DNA of 42,199 bases from Bacteroidota bacterium (GCA_013288235.1 JABDCF010000022.1:1-42199), one strand, 5' to 3'. Shown: positions 1 to 8,728, counted from the stretch's first letter. Translations and numbers: made by a program. The notes: generated by a model not told the origin, from the sequence alone.

Positions 1-114
1 TACTACCAGCGTAAACACGGCGAATATGACCAGGAACGAGACCAGTATCTCGGATATCAATAAAAAGTTTTGTTTCTTTTTATTCCAGATCAGTTTAAAT
101 AAATGCTTGAACAT
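1..114 (-). CDS. FtsX-family ABC permease, N-terminal fragment (cut by window edge)
   Basis: The minus-strand frame opens with ATG at 114 and runs off the window at position 1, giving 38 residues. The start MFKHLFKLIWNKKKQNFLL is followed by a hydrophobic run (LLISEILVSFLVIFAVFTLVV), the usual amphipathic N-terminus and first membrane helix of an FtsX/MacB-type permease. It lies 106 bp downstream of another permease of the same operon, so the operon probably carries two single-length permeases that would pair as a heterodimer around the shared ATPase. The gap holds only word repeats and no promoter that I recognise. The family call rests on the first helix and context, because the periplasmic and FtsX domains lie outside the window. 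Confidence 0.7.
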   Translation of the reverse strand, partial: MFKHLFKLIWNKKKQNFLLISEILVSFLVIFAVFTLVV

Positions 115-130
115 AATTTTATTTTTTAGA

Positions 131-216
131 TATGAGATTTGAGACATGAGATTTGAGATGTAAGAGGATTTATATTTCCTGACCTCTTGCTTCTTTACTC
201 TTGATTTCTTGATTCT
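131..216. repeat. Intergenic word repeat between two permease genes
   Basis: TGAGATTT occurs at 133-140 and 147-154. A second word, CTTGATT/TTGATTCTT, recurs at 199-216. AAGAGG (162-167) and CCTCTT (183-188) are inverted. The stretch is low-complexity, non-coding and belongs to the spacer class seen across the window. Confidence 0.6.
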
Positions 217-220
217 TAAA

Positions 221-1447
221 TTATTGCGCTTTTAAAGCTGTTACCACGTTAAGTTTAGACATGCGCCATGCCGGGTAAACACCAGATAACAGCCCGAATA
301 TCAAACAGATAAGCAAGCCAATAGCCAATACCGTAAAGTTTACTGATAATACGAGGTTGGGTATAAGGTTTGCGCTGTTTAATACTTCTATAGCTATTAC
401 CGAAAGAATAAGCCCGATAAGCCCGCCTAACAGCGTAAGAATAATATTTTCGACTATAAATTGGTAAACCAGTGTTTTTGATGATGCGCCGAACGCTTTA
501 CGTACTCCTATCTCTGACGAGCGCTCCATTATTCGGGTTATATTTACATTTACCAGGTTTAAAGTGGGCAGCAGCATAAACAAAAGCACAAAAGTACCCA
601 GTATAGTAAGCACCAGTGTAACACCCGATTGCTTTTCGTTACCGGTATTAACATAGCTGGCTATATAGCCTTCAGCATGGCTGTATAATACATTAAACCC
701 TTTGTTTTCCATCGGCACCCTTTGCATAATATGTTCATATTCAGCCTGCATTTTAGGCACATCAGCCGTTGTAGCTGCTAACAATATGGCACTATAATCG
801 CCAAGGTACCCCTTATTTTTATAATCAGTTTTCGATACAGTATAAGGAAGGTATATTTGGCTATAAGTCATATAGCTGGTTACAGGGATATTTTTAACCA
901 CGCCGGTCACCTTGTATTTTACATTATCTGCCTCGATGTATTTACCAACTACCGAGGGAACATCGCCAAAATATTCGTTTTTCATATCTTCTGAGATCAC
1001 GGCCACCCTTTCGGCATTAGTTACCTGTTGCTGGTTAAAAGGCTTGCCTTCTAAAAAATCGTATTCCAATACATCCCAGTAATTGGCATCAGTATATTTA
1101 TAGTCGACCGCTATCTTTTTGTTATTGATGTACGTATTTGTTCCTTTTGAACCTGAGAATATGGTCATCTTAACAGGTGTTTTCATACTCCCTGCATAGT
1201 GGTTCAAAAAATAATAAGACGGCCCGCCAGAACTCATATTGTCTTTACCACTTTCTTCAAGCCGGTTAATATATAAAGAGCGATCGCGTTTTTTATCAGG
1301 ATAATTATCTCCCACCACTTTGTCAATAAAAGCGGTTAAAACCAGTAATATTGTGAGCGTAAAGCTGATGCCAAACAGGCTGATGAAGGTGAAGAACTTT
1401 CTTCGCCTCAATACCGCTATGGCTATTTTAAAATAATTTTTAAGCAT
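221..1447 (-). CDS. FtsX/MacB-type ABC transporter permease, single-length (408 aa)
   Basis: This is an inner-membrane permease of the MacB/LolCDE class. Residues 1-40 contain the amphipathic start and first membrane helix. A periplasmic MacB-PCD-like domain follows at about 45-275, and three FtsX helices lie near 278-400. The coupling segment after helix 2 reads RSSEIGVRKAFGASS, the cytoplasmic contact for the ATPase. The length is normal for a MacB permease lacking the fused ATPase domain. It begins 24 bp after the ATPase stop codon and is followed by a second permease, so it is translated within the hlyD-tolC-ABC operon. Family knowledge suggests mechanotransmission: ATP cycles move the periplasmic domain and push substrate through the adaptor and TolC. 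Substrate is unknown. Its tail (VVTALKAQ) lacks the NPVKSLRSE ending of the long permeases further along. Confidence 0.92.
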   Translation of the reverse strand: MLKNYFKIAIAVLRRRKFFTFISLFGISFTLTILLVLTAFIDKVVGDNYPDKKRDRSLYINRLEESGKDNMSSGGPSYYFLNHYAGSMKTPVKMTIFSGSKGTNTYINNKKIAVDYKYTDANYWDVLEYDFLEGKPFNQQQVTNAERVAVISEDMKNEYFGDVPSVVGKYIEADNVKYKVTGVVKNIPVTSYMTYSQIYLPYTVSKTDYKNKGYLGDYSAILLAATTADVPKMQAEYEHIMQRVPMENKGFNVLYSHAEGYIASYVNTGNEKQSGVTLVLTILGTFVLLFMLLPTLNLVNVNITRIMERSSEIGVRKAFGASSKTLVYQFIVENIILTLLGGLIGLILSVIAIEVLNSANLIPNLVLSVNFTVLAIGLLICLIFGLLSGVYPAWRMSKLNVVTALKAQ

Positions 1448-1471
1448 AATTTTAATTTTTAAGCTGGTTAA

Positions 1472-2137
1472 TTACTGAACCTGTGAACCATCAAATAACC
1501 TCACCAAACGGTGCGTTTTATGCGCCATGTTTTCATCGTGCGTAACCATAACTATGGTGGTGCCGTCCTTTTGGTTAAGCTGTAATAAAATATCCAGGAT
1601 TTCGCTGCCCATAGCGCTATCAAGGTTACCGGTAGGCTCATCGGCCAAAATAATTTCGGGACGGCCAACAATTGCCCTTGCAATGGCCACTCGTTGTTTT
1701 TGCCCGCCCGACAACTGGTTAGGAAAGTGTTTTACACGATTGGCCAGCCCTACTTTTTCAAGCGCTTCGGTTGCAAGCATTTTTCTTTCTTTAGCGGTGC
1801 TGTTGCGATATAGCAAGGGCAGTTCCACATTGTCAAGCACCTGGAGGTCATTAATAAGGTGGTAGCTTTGAAAAATAAAGCCCAGCTTCTGATTCCTGAA
1901 ATGCGCCAGCTGCTTATCCGACAAATGCTCAGTTTTTTGATCATTGATTTTGATATTACCTTTCGAGGGCATATCAAGCAAGCCCATAATATTCAGCAAT
2001 GTGCTTTTACCGCAGCCCGACGGGCCCATAATTGATAAAAACTCGCCTTTGGCAATATCCAGGTTGATGCTGTTTAGCGCCAATGTTTCAACCGTATTGG
2101 TACGGTAAACTTTTTCTATGTTTTGTAATTGGATCAT
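1472..2137 (-). CDS. ABC transporter ATP-binding protein, MacB/LolD type
   Basis: This cytoplasmic ATPase subunit (221 aa) powers the export complex encoded around it. Visible motifs are Walker A GPSGCGKST (38-46), the Q-loop FQSYHL (89-94), signature LSGGQKQRVAIARA (142-155), Walker B IILADEP (162-168), D-loop NLDS (171-174) and the H-loop histidine at 200. All are canonical, so it should hydrolyse ATP. The length and the LLNIMGLLDMPSKG segment fit the LolD/MacB/FtsE group that pairs with FtsX permeases. It lies between tolC (82-bp gap) and the permease (24-bp gap). The ATG at 2137 is preceded by an AT-rich word repeat and no clear Shine-Dalgarno sequence, as is usual in Bacteroidota. Confidence 0.95.
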   Translation of the reverse strand: MIQLQNIEKVYRTNTVETLALNSINLDIAKGEFLSIMGPSGCGKSTLLNIMGLLDMPSKGNIKINDQKTEHLSDKQLAHFRNQKLGFIFQSYHLINDLQVLDNVELPLLYRNSTAKERKMLATEALEKVGLANRVKHFPNQLSGGQKQRVAIARAIVGRPEIILADEPTGNLDSAMGSEILDILLQLNQKDGTTIVMVTHDENMAHKTHRLVRLFDGSQVQ

Positions 2138-2146
2138 ATGTTTTTT

Positions 2147-2182
2147 AATTATTGAATTAGTGAATTATTGAATTATTGATTG
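2147..2182. repeat. AATTATTGA word repeat just upstream of the ATPase start
   Basis: About four imperfect nonamer copies of AATTATTGA/AATTAGTGA end roughly 10 bp from the ATG at 2137. Read on the minus strand this is CAATAATTCA, the same block that precedes the start codons of several permeases at 22.4, 29.0, 31.5, 34.0 and 36.6 kb. Confidence 0.65.
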
Positions 2183-2219
2183 CTTTTACCTTTCGCCTTT
2201 TACCCTTTCCCCTTTTACC

Positions 2220-3677
2220 TCATTTGTAAGTTATTTTTTCATTCCTTTCAAAATCAAATAGTGACAGGTAGCGCAACTCGTAATAAGCGCTCCAAAAATC
2301 GCGGAGGGATTGTACATAGTCCCTTTTGGCCTGGTCGTTTTCGGTGAAGGCTATACTGAGGTCGGTTATGCTCAAGTCGCCTAAAACATAGCGTTCGCGG
2401 GCTATTTTGTATTTTTCTGATGCAATGCTGTCGGCCTGAACGGTATAGCCTAACTGTTCTTTCATCTCGTTAAATAAGGAAACCTGTGTTACTATCTGCT
2501 GTTTAAAGGTTTGTTTATCCCGCTCTACCGAATCCACGGTTAATTGCTGATTTGCCTCTGCTGTTTTTATCTTAGCTTTCGACCGCCCCCAATCCAATAC
2601 AGGGATTGAAAATTGAAGCTCAAGCAGCTGCTGTGTTTGCGGCGACCGGTAAACACCGGGAATACTGGCCGCAGAATTTGAAGTGCCTATGTTTGCTGTC
2701 AAAGTGGCTGTTAAGCCGGTTTGCCCCCGGGCCACGGCAACATCCCTTTGTGCTTCCGCAATACGCCTTACAAAAGCGATAGCGTCCGACCTGTTTTCAT
2801 ACGCCTCCGCCAAAACCTTATCGGCGTTTACTGTCATCTGGCTGATGGTTTCAGGCACTATCAAAACAATTTTTTCGTCGCCTTCCACGCCGATATAACT
2901 ACGCAAGTTTAGTGTGGCTATTTCCACATCACGTTTGGCGGTTCCTTCTGCTTTCTTTGCATTCAGATGTTCTAATTGCAGCTGTAAAATCTCATTCTTA
3001 GATACTTTCCCGAGATCAAATTTTAAGTTGGCTATCTTAAGCATCTTCTCCGTGTTTATGAAGTTAGCTTCGGCCGTTTTAAGGTTCACCTGTGCCAGCA
3101 GCAAGTCAAAGAAATAGCCTGTAACAGTTATCGAAATTTGCTCCTGTGCCTGGATATAGGCTTGTTTGCTTTCATTGTACAATAGCGGCTGTATTTTATT
3201 ATCCCACTTCAAACTGTTGTACTGGCCCAGGGGCTGACTTAAACCAATTGCATAAGGAACTCCATTATATTGTACCATATTACCGTTGAAATTGTCGAAC
3301 CGCTGCATCTGTGTCATCCCGTAAATAGTAGCGCCGGTAGCCGTTATGGTTTGACTGAAATTTAAAGTGAGCGCCGAATTATCATAATCTATCGACTGAA
3401 ATATTATCGACCCATTTGGCTGTATAACCGGCGTACTTGTTTTACTATAGCCGGGTAAATTACCGCTTAATGATAGCTGTGGCTGATAATTTGATTTATA
3501 AGTACGCCATTGCCAATACTTTGTTTCGCGCGTGGTACCGGCCTGTTTTGCCGCAATGGAATTGCCCTTTGCCATTTCAACCACCTGCGGTAAAGTAAGC
3601 CGCAGTGTATCATCGGTTAGCGAACAAAAGCCCCGGCAACTTATGCTTAAAAGAATAATTATGTATATATATTTCAT
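2220..3677 (-). CDS. TolC-family outer membrane efflux protein
   Basis: This 485-aa outer-membrane channel subunit would form the exit duct of the tripartite exporter. An N-terminal signal sequence (about residues 1-19, a hydrophobic IIIILLSIS-like run ending near cysteines) is followed by LRLTLPQVVEMAKGNS, the usual TolC opening. Two long alpha-helical repeats are visible, one around 175-265 (KQAYIQAQEQISITVTGYFF...) and one around 375-470 (the QQLTVDSVERDKQTFKQQIV region). The length is normal for the family. It sits 84 bp downstream of hlyD and 82 bp upstream of the ATPase gene, all on one strand, so it is operonic. The cysteines near the signal end leave lipidation possible, but no clean lipobox is seen. 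Confidence 0.93.
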   Translation of the reverse strand: MKYIYIIILLSISCRGFCSLTDDTLRLTLPQVVEMAKGNSIAAKQAGTTRETKYWQWRTYKSNYQPQLSLSGNLPGYSKTSTPVIQPNGSIIFQSIDYDNSALTLNFSQTITATGATIYGMTQMQRFDNFNGNMVQYNGVPYAIGLSQPLGQYNSLKWDNKIQPLLYNESKQAYIQAQEQISITVTGYFFDLLLAQVNLKTAEANFINTEKMLKIANLKFDLGKVSKNEILQLQLEHLNAKKAEGTAKRDVEIATLNLRSYIGVEGDEKIVLIVPETISQMTVNADKVLAEAYENRSDAIAFVRRIAEAQRDVAVARGQTGLTATLTANIGTSNSAASIPGVYRSPQTQQLLELQFSIPVLDWGRSKAKIKTAEANQQLTVDSVERDKQTFKQQIVTQVSLFNEMKEQLGYTVQADSIASEKYKIARERYVLGDLSITDLSIAFTENDQAKRDYVQSLRDFWSAYYELRYLSLFDFERNEKITYK

Positions 3678-3761
3678 TTTGTCTGAACCTCAATTTTATT
3701 GACTTACTTGATTAAATGATTTAAAACCCAATCAACTTAATCCAACTTAATCAACCATTCA

Positions 3762-5009
3762 CTAATTGTTAACAGTTACCTCCGCTGAATTCTTAAACGC
3801 TGTCATGTCCGATGTTATCACCACGTCACCAGGCTTTACGCCATCCTTTATCTCCACATTATCAAAATTTGTGAGCCCTATATGTACCGACCGCCGTTCG
3901 GCCTTGCCATTGTTTATTACAAAAATGTCCTGTAAGGTAGGGCCTTTAAATGCGGGGCCATTGGCAACCATCATAACATGGCTATGCGTAGCAGTAACCA
4001 GGTAAACGTCGACCTTCATGTTGGGGCGCAGCTGTTTGTTGTTGCGCTCGTCCAACTGGATATCAAAAGTTATAATGCTGTTTTGGATAGACGGCGACAC
4101 ATTCGCCACGTGCCCGTGCAGTTGAGTATCGTTAATAAGAACAATAACAGGCAGGCCAACATGCACGTCATCAAGGGAGTTATCCGAAATACTCCCCTGT
4201 ACCTTAAAGCTGCTCAGATCAGCTATCCGGGCAAGCGATTCCCCTTCTTTTATATTAGCGCCGATGTTTTTGTTTACATAGGTTACCACACCTGCACGGG
4301 TGGCAACAATATTGGCCAGGTCTAATTTATGCTGGAGGGCATTCAAGTCGCTTTGTAATATGTCCGCAGCAATTTGGGCCTCTTTGATTTCTATCTGCAT
4401 GGTTTGCTGCTTGTTTTTTATTTCGTTCTCAATCTGTTTCTTTTCAAGTTGCGCCACCTTAAGGTTTAGTTCTGCCTGTTCAATACCCTCGCGTGTCCCA
4501 CCGCCGGCGTTGTATAACCGCTTTGCATTTTCAACGGCATCGCCCAGGTCGCTGATGTGCAGTTGCTTAATGTCGTTGTTTGATTGTATATCAAAAAAGC
4601 TTTTATTAAGATCGAGCTTTAGCTTTTGTATCTCACTTTGCTTTGATTCAAGCTGGAATTTTTGCTTATCGTAATCGTTTTGCGCTGCCGATTTATCAAG
4701 TGTAAGTATTGACTGCCCTGCTTTTACTTTATTGCCTGCGTCCATGGTCACGTTTTTTATCGAGGCGTTAATGGGGCTGGTTATTATTTCCTCAAACTCC
4801 GGTAAAACTTCGCCTGTGGCGTTGATAGTGTTTTCAATATTGCCTACCTTTACCACCGCTGTAGTTATTTCCGATTTGTTTAGTGATGATTTAAAAGTCA
4901 CTCTCACCAACCATACTGCAATAACCAATACCGCTACACTTATCAGTGTGATGATGATACCTTTTTTCCGGTTCTGCAACGAAACCTCTTGTGTAATCTC
5001 TTTGTCCAT
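3762..5009 (-). CDS. HlyD/MacA-type periplasmic adaptor (membrane fusion protein)
   Basis: This 415-aa adaptor links an inner-membrane permease to TolC. A short cytoplasmic tail is followed by one membrane anchor (about 17-37, IIITLISVAVLVIAVWLV). A lipoyl/barrel-sandwich half lies at about 60-108 (GEVLPEFEEIITSPINASI...KAGQSILTLD), a long charged helical hairpin at about 108-232, the second lipoyl half at about 232-262, and beta-barrel and membrane-proximal domains extend to the end. It is first in the minus-strand operon. Its ATG at 5009 lies about 20 bp from the predicted start of a sigma-54-like promoter at 5042-5057. It is the only adaptor gene in the window, which matters because the large permease array has none. 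Confidence 0.93.
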   Translation of the reverse strand: MDKEITQEVSLQNRKKGIIITLISVAVLVIAVWLVRVTFKSSLNKSEITTAVVKVGNIENTINATGEVLPEFEEIITSPINASIKNVTMDAGNKVKAGQSILTLDKSAAQNDYDKQKFQLESKQSEIQKLKLDLNKSFFDIQSNNDIKQLHISDLGDAVENAKRLYNAGGGTREGIEQAELNLKVAQLEKKQIENEIKNKQQTMQIEIKEAQIAADILQSDLNALQHKLDLANIVATRAGVVTYVNKNIGANIKEGESLARIADLSSFKVQGSISDNSLDDVHVGLPVIVLINDTQLHGHVANVSPSIQNSIITFDIQLDERNNKQLRPNMKVDVYLVTATHSHVMMVANGPAFKGPTLQDIFVINNGKAERRSVHIGLTNFDNVEIKDGVKPGDVVITSDMTAFKNSAEVTVNN

Positions 5010-5041
5010 ATAATTATAGTACCTTGTATAGCCAAGTTATA

Positions 5042-5143
5042 TGCAATAGATATACCAAAGTTAAATTATTGATAATTAAATACTTATAATTTTTATACTT
5101 TAAAAAAGCGGTCGTTATCGGACAAAAAGTTTGTAAACGGACG
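5042..5143 (-). promoter_or_regulatory. Sigma-54-like promoter with IHF-type site and divergent enhancer pair, before hlyD
   Basis: On the minus strand, 5057-5042 reads TGGTATATCTATTGCA. It has GG and GC elements separated by 10 nt and a TTGCA -12 box, a good fit to the sigma-54 consensus TGGCACG-N4-TTGCW. At 5062-5074 the plus strand reads TAAATTATTGATA, a full match to the IHF consensus on the opposite strand. Further upstream are two related sites 19 bp apart: TGTCCGATAACGACC (from 5124) and CGTCCGTTTACAAAC (from 5143). The first matches the inverse of an enhancer site before the other ATPase gene (TGTCCGCTAACG) at 11 of 12 positions. The layout is sequence-based; regulator identity is inferred. 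Confidence 0.6.
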
Positions 5144-5149
5144 TTTTTT

Positions 5150-5252
5150 GATTTCGGATTTCGGAATTTCGATTTCGGATTGGATTTGATTTAGGCTTTA
5201 TTCAAACATCTAAAATTCAAAATTCCGAAATCGAACATCCGAAATCCGAAAT
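5150..5252. repeat. Word-type inverted repeat between hlyD and gcdH
   Basis: The left arm (5150-5181) repeats GATTTCGGA four times with small changes. The right arm (5221-5252) carries the reverse complement TCCGAAAT words. The loop is about 39 bp. The element lies between two divergent promoters and could fold as a cruciform or insulate them; function is unknown. Confidence 0.7.
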
Positions 5253-5258
5253 ACCAAT

Positions 5259-5266
5259 TATCTTTG
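5259..5266 (+). promoter_or_regulatory. Bacteroidota-type -7 element (TAnnTTTG) of gcdH
   Basis: TATCTTTG matches the TAnnTTTG -7 box of the Bacteroidota housekeeping sigma factor. It lies 20 bp before the ATG at 5286, predicting a very short leader. No clear TTG -33 box is seen because the word repeat occupies that zone. Confidence 0.5.
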
Positions 5267-5285
5267 CCCACCAATTAAATACACT

Positions 5286-6467
5286 ATGTCTAAGAAAGAC
5301 CTTTACGAATCGCCTGATTATTATCAAATAGATGAGCTGCTTAGTGATGAGCATAAATTAATACGTGCAACCGTGCGCGACTGGGTGAAAAAAGAAGTTA
5401 GCCCGGTGATAGAAGATTATGCCCAGCGTGCCGAATTTCCAAAACATTTGATAAAAGGGCTTGGCGAGATCGGCGCTTTCGGCCCAACTATCCCGGTTGA
5501 GTATGGCGGCGCAGGGCTTGATTATATGGCCTATGGTATTATTATGCAGGAAATTGAGCGGGGTGATTCGGGCATCAGGTCGACAGCATCTGTACAAGGT
5601 TCGTTAGTTATGTACCCTATTTATGCATACGGTTCTGAAGAACAAAAGAAAAAATACCTGCCCAAACTCGCTACCGGCGAACTGATGGGTTGTTTCGGCC
5701 TTACCGAACCCGATCATGGCTCTGATCCCGGCGGTATGGAAACAAATATTAAAGATGGAGGCGACCATTATTTATTAAATGGCGCCAAAATGTGGATATC
5801 AAATTCACCTTTTGCCGATATTGCTATAGTTTGGGCAAGAGATGAGAGCAAAAAAATAAGAGGGTTAATAGTTGAGCGCGGCCTGGAAGGCTTTACAACA
5901 CCCGAAACTCATAATAAATGGTCGTTAAGGGCATCGGCCACCGGCGAACTTGTGTTTGATAATGTAAAAGTGCCAAAAGAAAATATGCTGCCCAATATCT
6001 CGGGGTTAAAAGGGCCGCTTGGCTGCCTTAACCAGGCACGTTATGGTATTGCCTGGGGTGCACTTGGCGCCGCAATGGATTGTTATGATACCGCCCTCAG
6101 ATATGCCAAAGAACGCAAACAATTTGGCAAACCTATAGCTGCATTTCAGCTACAGCAAAAAAAGCTTGCGGAAATGATCACCGAAATTACCAAAGGCCAG
6201 CTACTGGTTTGGCGCCTTGGTACCTTAAAAAACGAGAACAGAGCCACCCCGGCCCAAATTTCAATGGCTAAGCGCAACAGCGTTGAAACTGCTATAAATA
6301 TAGCCCGCGAAGCGCGCCAAATACTCGGCGGCATGGGAATTACAGGAGAATATCCAATAATGCGCCATATGATGAACCTTGAGTCGGTTATTACGTATGA
6401 AGGTACACACGACATTCACTTGCTGATAACCGGTTTAGATATAACCGGCGAAGAAGCTTTTAAATAA
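5286..6467 (+). CDS. gcdH: Glutaryl-CoA dehydrogenase-type acyl-CoA dehydrogenase
   Basis: This is a 393-aa FAD enzyme. The family oxidises and decarboxylates glutaryl-CoA to crotonyl-CoA, passing electrons to ETF, in lysine and tryptophan breakdown. Family hallmarks are EIERGDSGIRSTASVQGSL, where the Glu and Arg correspond to the glutaryl-carboxylate contacts of the human enzyme; GCFGLTEPDHGSDPGGMET (FAD and substrate loop); LNQARYGIAWGALGA; and GGMGITGEYPIMRH. The catalytic base is Glu372 in TYEGTHDIH, as in characterised glutaryl-CoA dehydrogenases. The length is full for the bacterial form with no missing segment. The gene stands alone with its own promoter and is followed by an AT-rich word repeat. 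The ATG at 5286 gives the standard N-terminus; no strong Shine-Dalgarno sequence is present. Confidence 0.93.
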   Translation: MSKKDLYESPDYYQIDELLSDEHKLIRATVRDWVKKEVSPVIEDYAQRAEFPKHLIKGLGEIGAFGPTIPVEYGGAGLDYMAYGIIMQEIERGDSGIRSTASVQGSLVMYPIYAYGSEEQKKKYLPKLATGELMGCFGLTEPDHGSDPGGMETNIKDGGDHYLLNGAKMWISNSPFADIAIVWARDESKKIRGLIVERGLEGFTTPETHNKWSLRASATGELVFDNVKVPKENMLPNISGLKGPLGCLNQARYGIAWGALGAAMDCYDTALRYAKERKQFGKPIAAFQLQQKKLAEMITEITKGQLLVWRLGTLKNENRATPAQISMAKRNSVETAINIAREARQILGGMGITGEYPIMRHMMNLESVITYEGTHDIHLLITGLDITGEEAFK

Positions 6468-6473
6468 GAATTT

Positions 6474-6508
6474 CGGAATTGCAATTTTCGATTTCGGAAT
6501 TATTTATT
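6474..6508. repeat. TTTCGGAATT word repeat after gcdH
   Basis: ATTTCGGAATT occurs twice around the palindrome AATTGCAATT. It uses the same word as the repeat upstream of gcdH (5150-5252), so the gene is bracketed by one word family. Confidence 0.55.
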
Positions 6509-6548
6509 GGGAGTTGAGTGCGTGGCTTTGTGTTCTTGTGGTTAGTAG

Positions 6549-8654
6549 ATGGCTTATGACAAAAATAGCGCTATGTTAAAGCATTCTCCCGGTTCGTTAC
6601 GGGTAAGGGTGTTTTTTGCTTGTTTTATAACCTTAACCGGGTTATTTTTATTTTCATGCAATAAACCGTCTATTGCCCCATCCACCTATTCGGATTATAA
6701 CAAAGTATTAGATTCGGCAAATTATTTATATGATAAAGATAAATATGAACCGGCCGTTCATTACCTCGATTCGGCAACTAACCGTTATAAAGATTTAGAG
6801 CTTCACCAAAAATTCCTGTACTACGAGTTTAAATGCAATTACTTTTTTCATCGTAAAAAAGACAACAATAAGTCGATGCTATATGCCGACAGCATGCTTA
6901 ACCTTTTTGATACGGCCGAAAAGAAGCTAAAATATATGTCCGATTATGCATTTTCACACTTTTCAAAAGGTGATGTGCTTTTTGCTGAGAATAAGTACAA
7001 CGAAGCGTACCAGTATTTTTACCAGGGCAAGCTTATTGCTAAAAAAGATATAAACGACTGTACATTAAGCGACTATAGCTACCGAATGGGTATGATTATG
7101 TACCAGCAAGGGCATTTCAGGCTGGCGGCGGCAAACTTTATTAGCAGTTTAAAAGAAGCAGGTGCCTGCGGCATGAATTTCAGATCGTTTTACCGGAGGC
7201 AGGAATTAATGGATAACATCGGGTTATCCTACGGGAAAATAAATGAGCCCGATAGTGCATTGGCTTTCTATTCCCAGGGACTTAATTTTATAAACACGTG
7301 GGCAGGAAGGTTCAATGAAAGGGCAAATTTGCAGGATGTGGCGCGCGCGGTGATATATGGCAATGAGGCTGATATCTATATCAAAGAAAAGAAGTTCCAG
7401 AATGCGAAAAAACTACTAAAGAAAAGCGTTGAAATTAATTTAAGAAAAGGTAATGACAACCATGACGCCGGATTAACGGAACTAAAGCTTGCGCACATCT
7501 ATTTTTCGATAAATGAACCCGATTCGGCCATTAACCTGCTCAGGGTTATCCGCCCATTATTGGATAGTATAAACGACGCCGAAGCAGATACCGACTGGAA
7601 CCTGCTTATGGCAAATTACTTTATTAAAAATGGTGATGCAAAAACAGGATTAAACTATTTTATTAAATATGATGCTTTAAAAGACACCGTTGTTAAACGA
7701 AACAAAGGGCTTAAGGAAGCTGATATTACCGAGCAAATAAACCGCCTGGAAAGGGAAAATGAATTTGATGCCCTAAAAAAGGACAACCAGCAACAATACC
7801 TTTATTTGAAAATTTCTATAGTTTTTGGGCTCATGTTATTGGTTATATTTTTGCTCATCCTGCTAAACTGGCGAAAATCCAAACGAAACATAAAAACCCT
7901 CGGCGCATTGAACCAACAGATAAACGATCAGAACAATAACCTTGGTAGTGCGCTAAACGAACTTAAGTTGAGCAGCCAGGAAAAAGACCGTATCCTTCGC
8001 ACCGTAGCTCATGATCTCAGGAACCCTATCGGGGGCATAGCCTCATTAACCGCTGCCATAGCCAATGATGGTTTTACGGCTGAGCAGATGGAGATGATAA
8101 ACCTGATAAAAGAAACATCCAACAATTCGCTTGAGTTGATTAATGAAATTTTAGAAGTGACAAATAACGGGGCAACCCTTTTAAATAAAGAATTGGTTGA
8201 AATAAATGCTTTATTAAACCATAGTGTTGAGTTATTAAGGTTTAAAGCAGCCGAAAAAGGCCAGGAAATTAAACTGGAGCTTTTAAACAAACCTGTGGAG
8301 CTGCTGATCAGCAAGGAAAAAATATGGCGTGTATTAAGTAACCTTATCAGCAATGCCATAAAATTTAGCCCGCCAGGCGCATTTATTTATGTAAACATTA
8401 CTGAACAAGATAACGAAGTAATTATATCTGTAAAAGACAATGGCATTGGTATCCCCCAAAAGATAAAAAATAAAGTTTTTAACGTATTCACTGAAGCCAA
8501 ACGGTCTGGCACGGCCGGCGAAAAATCATTTGGGCTTGGCCTTTCCATCAGCAAGCAAATTATCGAAAGTCATCAGGGTAAAATATGGCTCGAAAGTAGT
8601 GCCGAACATGGTACAACTTTTTATGTGAAGCTGGCAAAGGGTGTTAGCTCATAA
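6549..8654 (+). CDS. TPR-containing sensor histidine kinase with lipoprotein-like N-terminus
   Basis: This is a 701-aa membrane sensor kinase. The N-terminus has a hydrophobic run ending LFLFSC, a lipobox-like motif with Cys at 37 (or 29 if translation starts at the ATG at 6573). A TPR-like helical region at about 45-400 shows repeated FAENKYNEAYQYFYQGK-type units. One membrane helix lies at about 420-441, followed by a short coiled coil. The HisKA domain contains VAHDLRNPIGG with phospho-acceptor His488, and the HATPase domain shows N-box NLISNAIKFSP, G1 DNGIGIP and G2 GLGLSISKQII. No response regulator is encoded beside it, so it is an orphan. The exact start is uncertain because neither ATG has a convincing ribosome site. 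The partner is unknown. Confidence 0.9.
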   Translation: MAYDKNSAMLKHSPGSLRVRVFFACFITLTGLFLFSCNKPSIAPSTYSDYNKVLDSANYLYDKDKYEPAVHYLDSATNRYKDLELHQKFLYYEFKCNYFFHRKKDNNKSMLYADSMLNLFDTAEKKLKYMSDYAFSHFSKGDVLFAENKYNEAYQYFYQGKLIAKKDINDCTLSDYSYRMGMIMYQQGHFRLAAANFISSLKEAGACGMNFRSFYRRQELMDNIGLSYGKINEPDSALAFYSQGLNFINTWAGRFNERANLQDVARAVIYGNEADIYIKEKKFQNAKKLLKKSVEINLRKGNDNHDAGLTELKLAHIYFSINEPDSAINLLRVIRPLLDSINDAEADTDWNLLMANYFIKNGDAKTGLNYFIKYDALKDTVVKRNKGLKEADITEQINRLERENEFDALKKDNQQQYLYLKISIVFGLMLLVIFLLILLNWRKSKRNIKTLGALNQQINDQNNNLGSALNELKLSSQEKDRILRTVAHDLRNPIGGIASLTAAIANDGFTAEQMEMINLIKETSNNSLELINEILEVTNNGATLLNKELVEINALLNHSVELLRFKAAEKGQEIKLELLNKPVELLISKEKIWRVLSNLISNAIKFSPPGAFIYVNITEQDNEVIISVKDNGIGIPQKIKNKVFNVFTEAKRSGTAGEKSFGLGLSISKQIIESHQGKIWLESSAEHGTTFYVKLAKGVSS

Positions 8655-8689
8655 CTCCTGATTTAGCTCATAATAATGACTTATCGGCT

Positions 8690-8728
8690 TTTTCTTTCGG
8701 ACTCCCGGACTTTTCCGACTTTCGGACT
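8690..8728. repeat. CTTTCGGACT word repeat between kinase and MFS genes
   Basis: Three to four imperfect direct copies of CTTTYCGGACT lie in the 147-bp gap. The same word in inverted form makes the inner hairpin at 26184-26236. A TATAATTTG lies about 25 bp before the next gene but has one-base-off spacing for a TAnnTTTG box. Confidence 0.5.
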
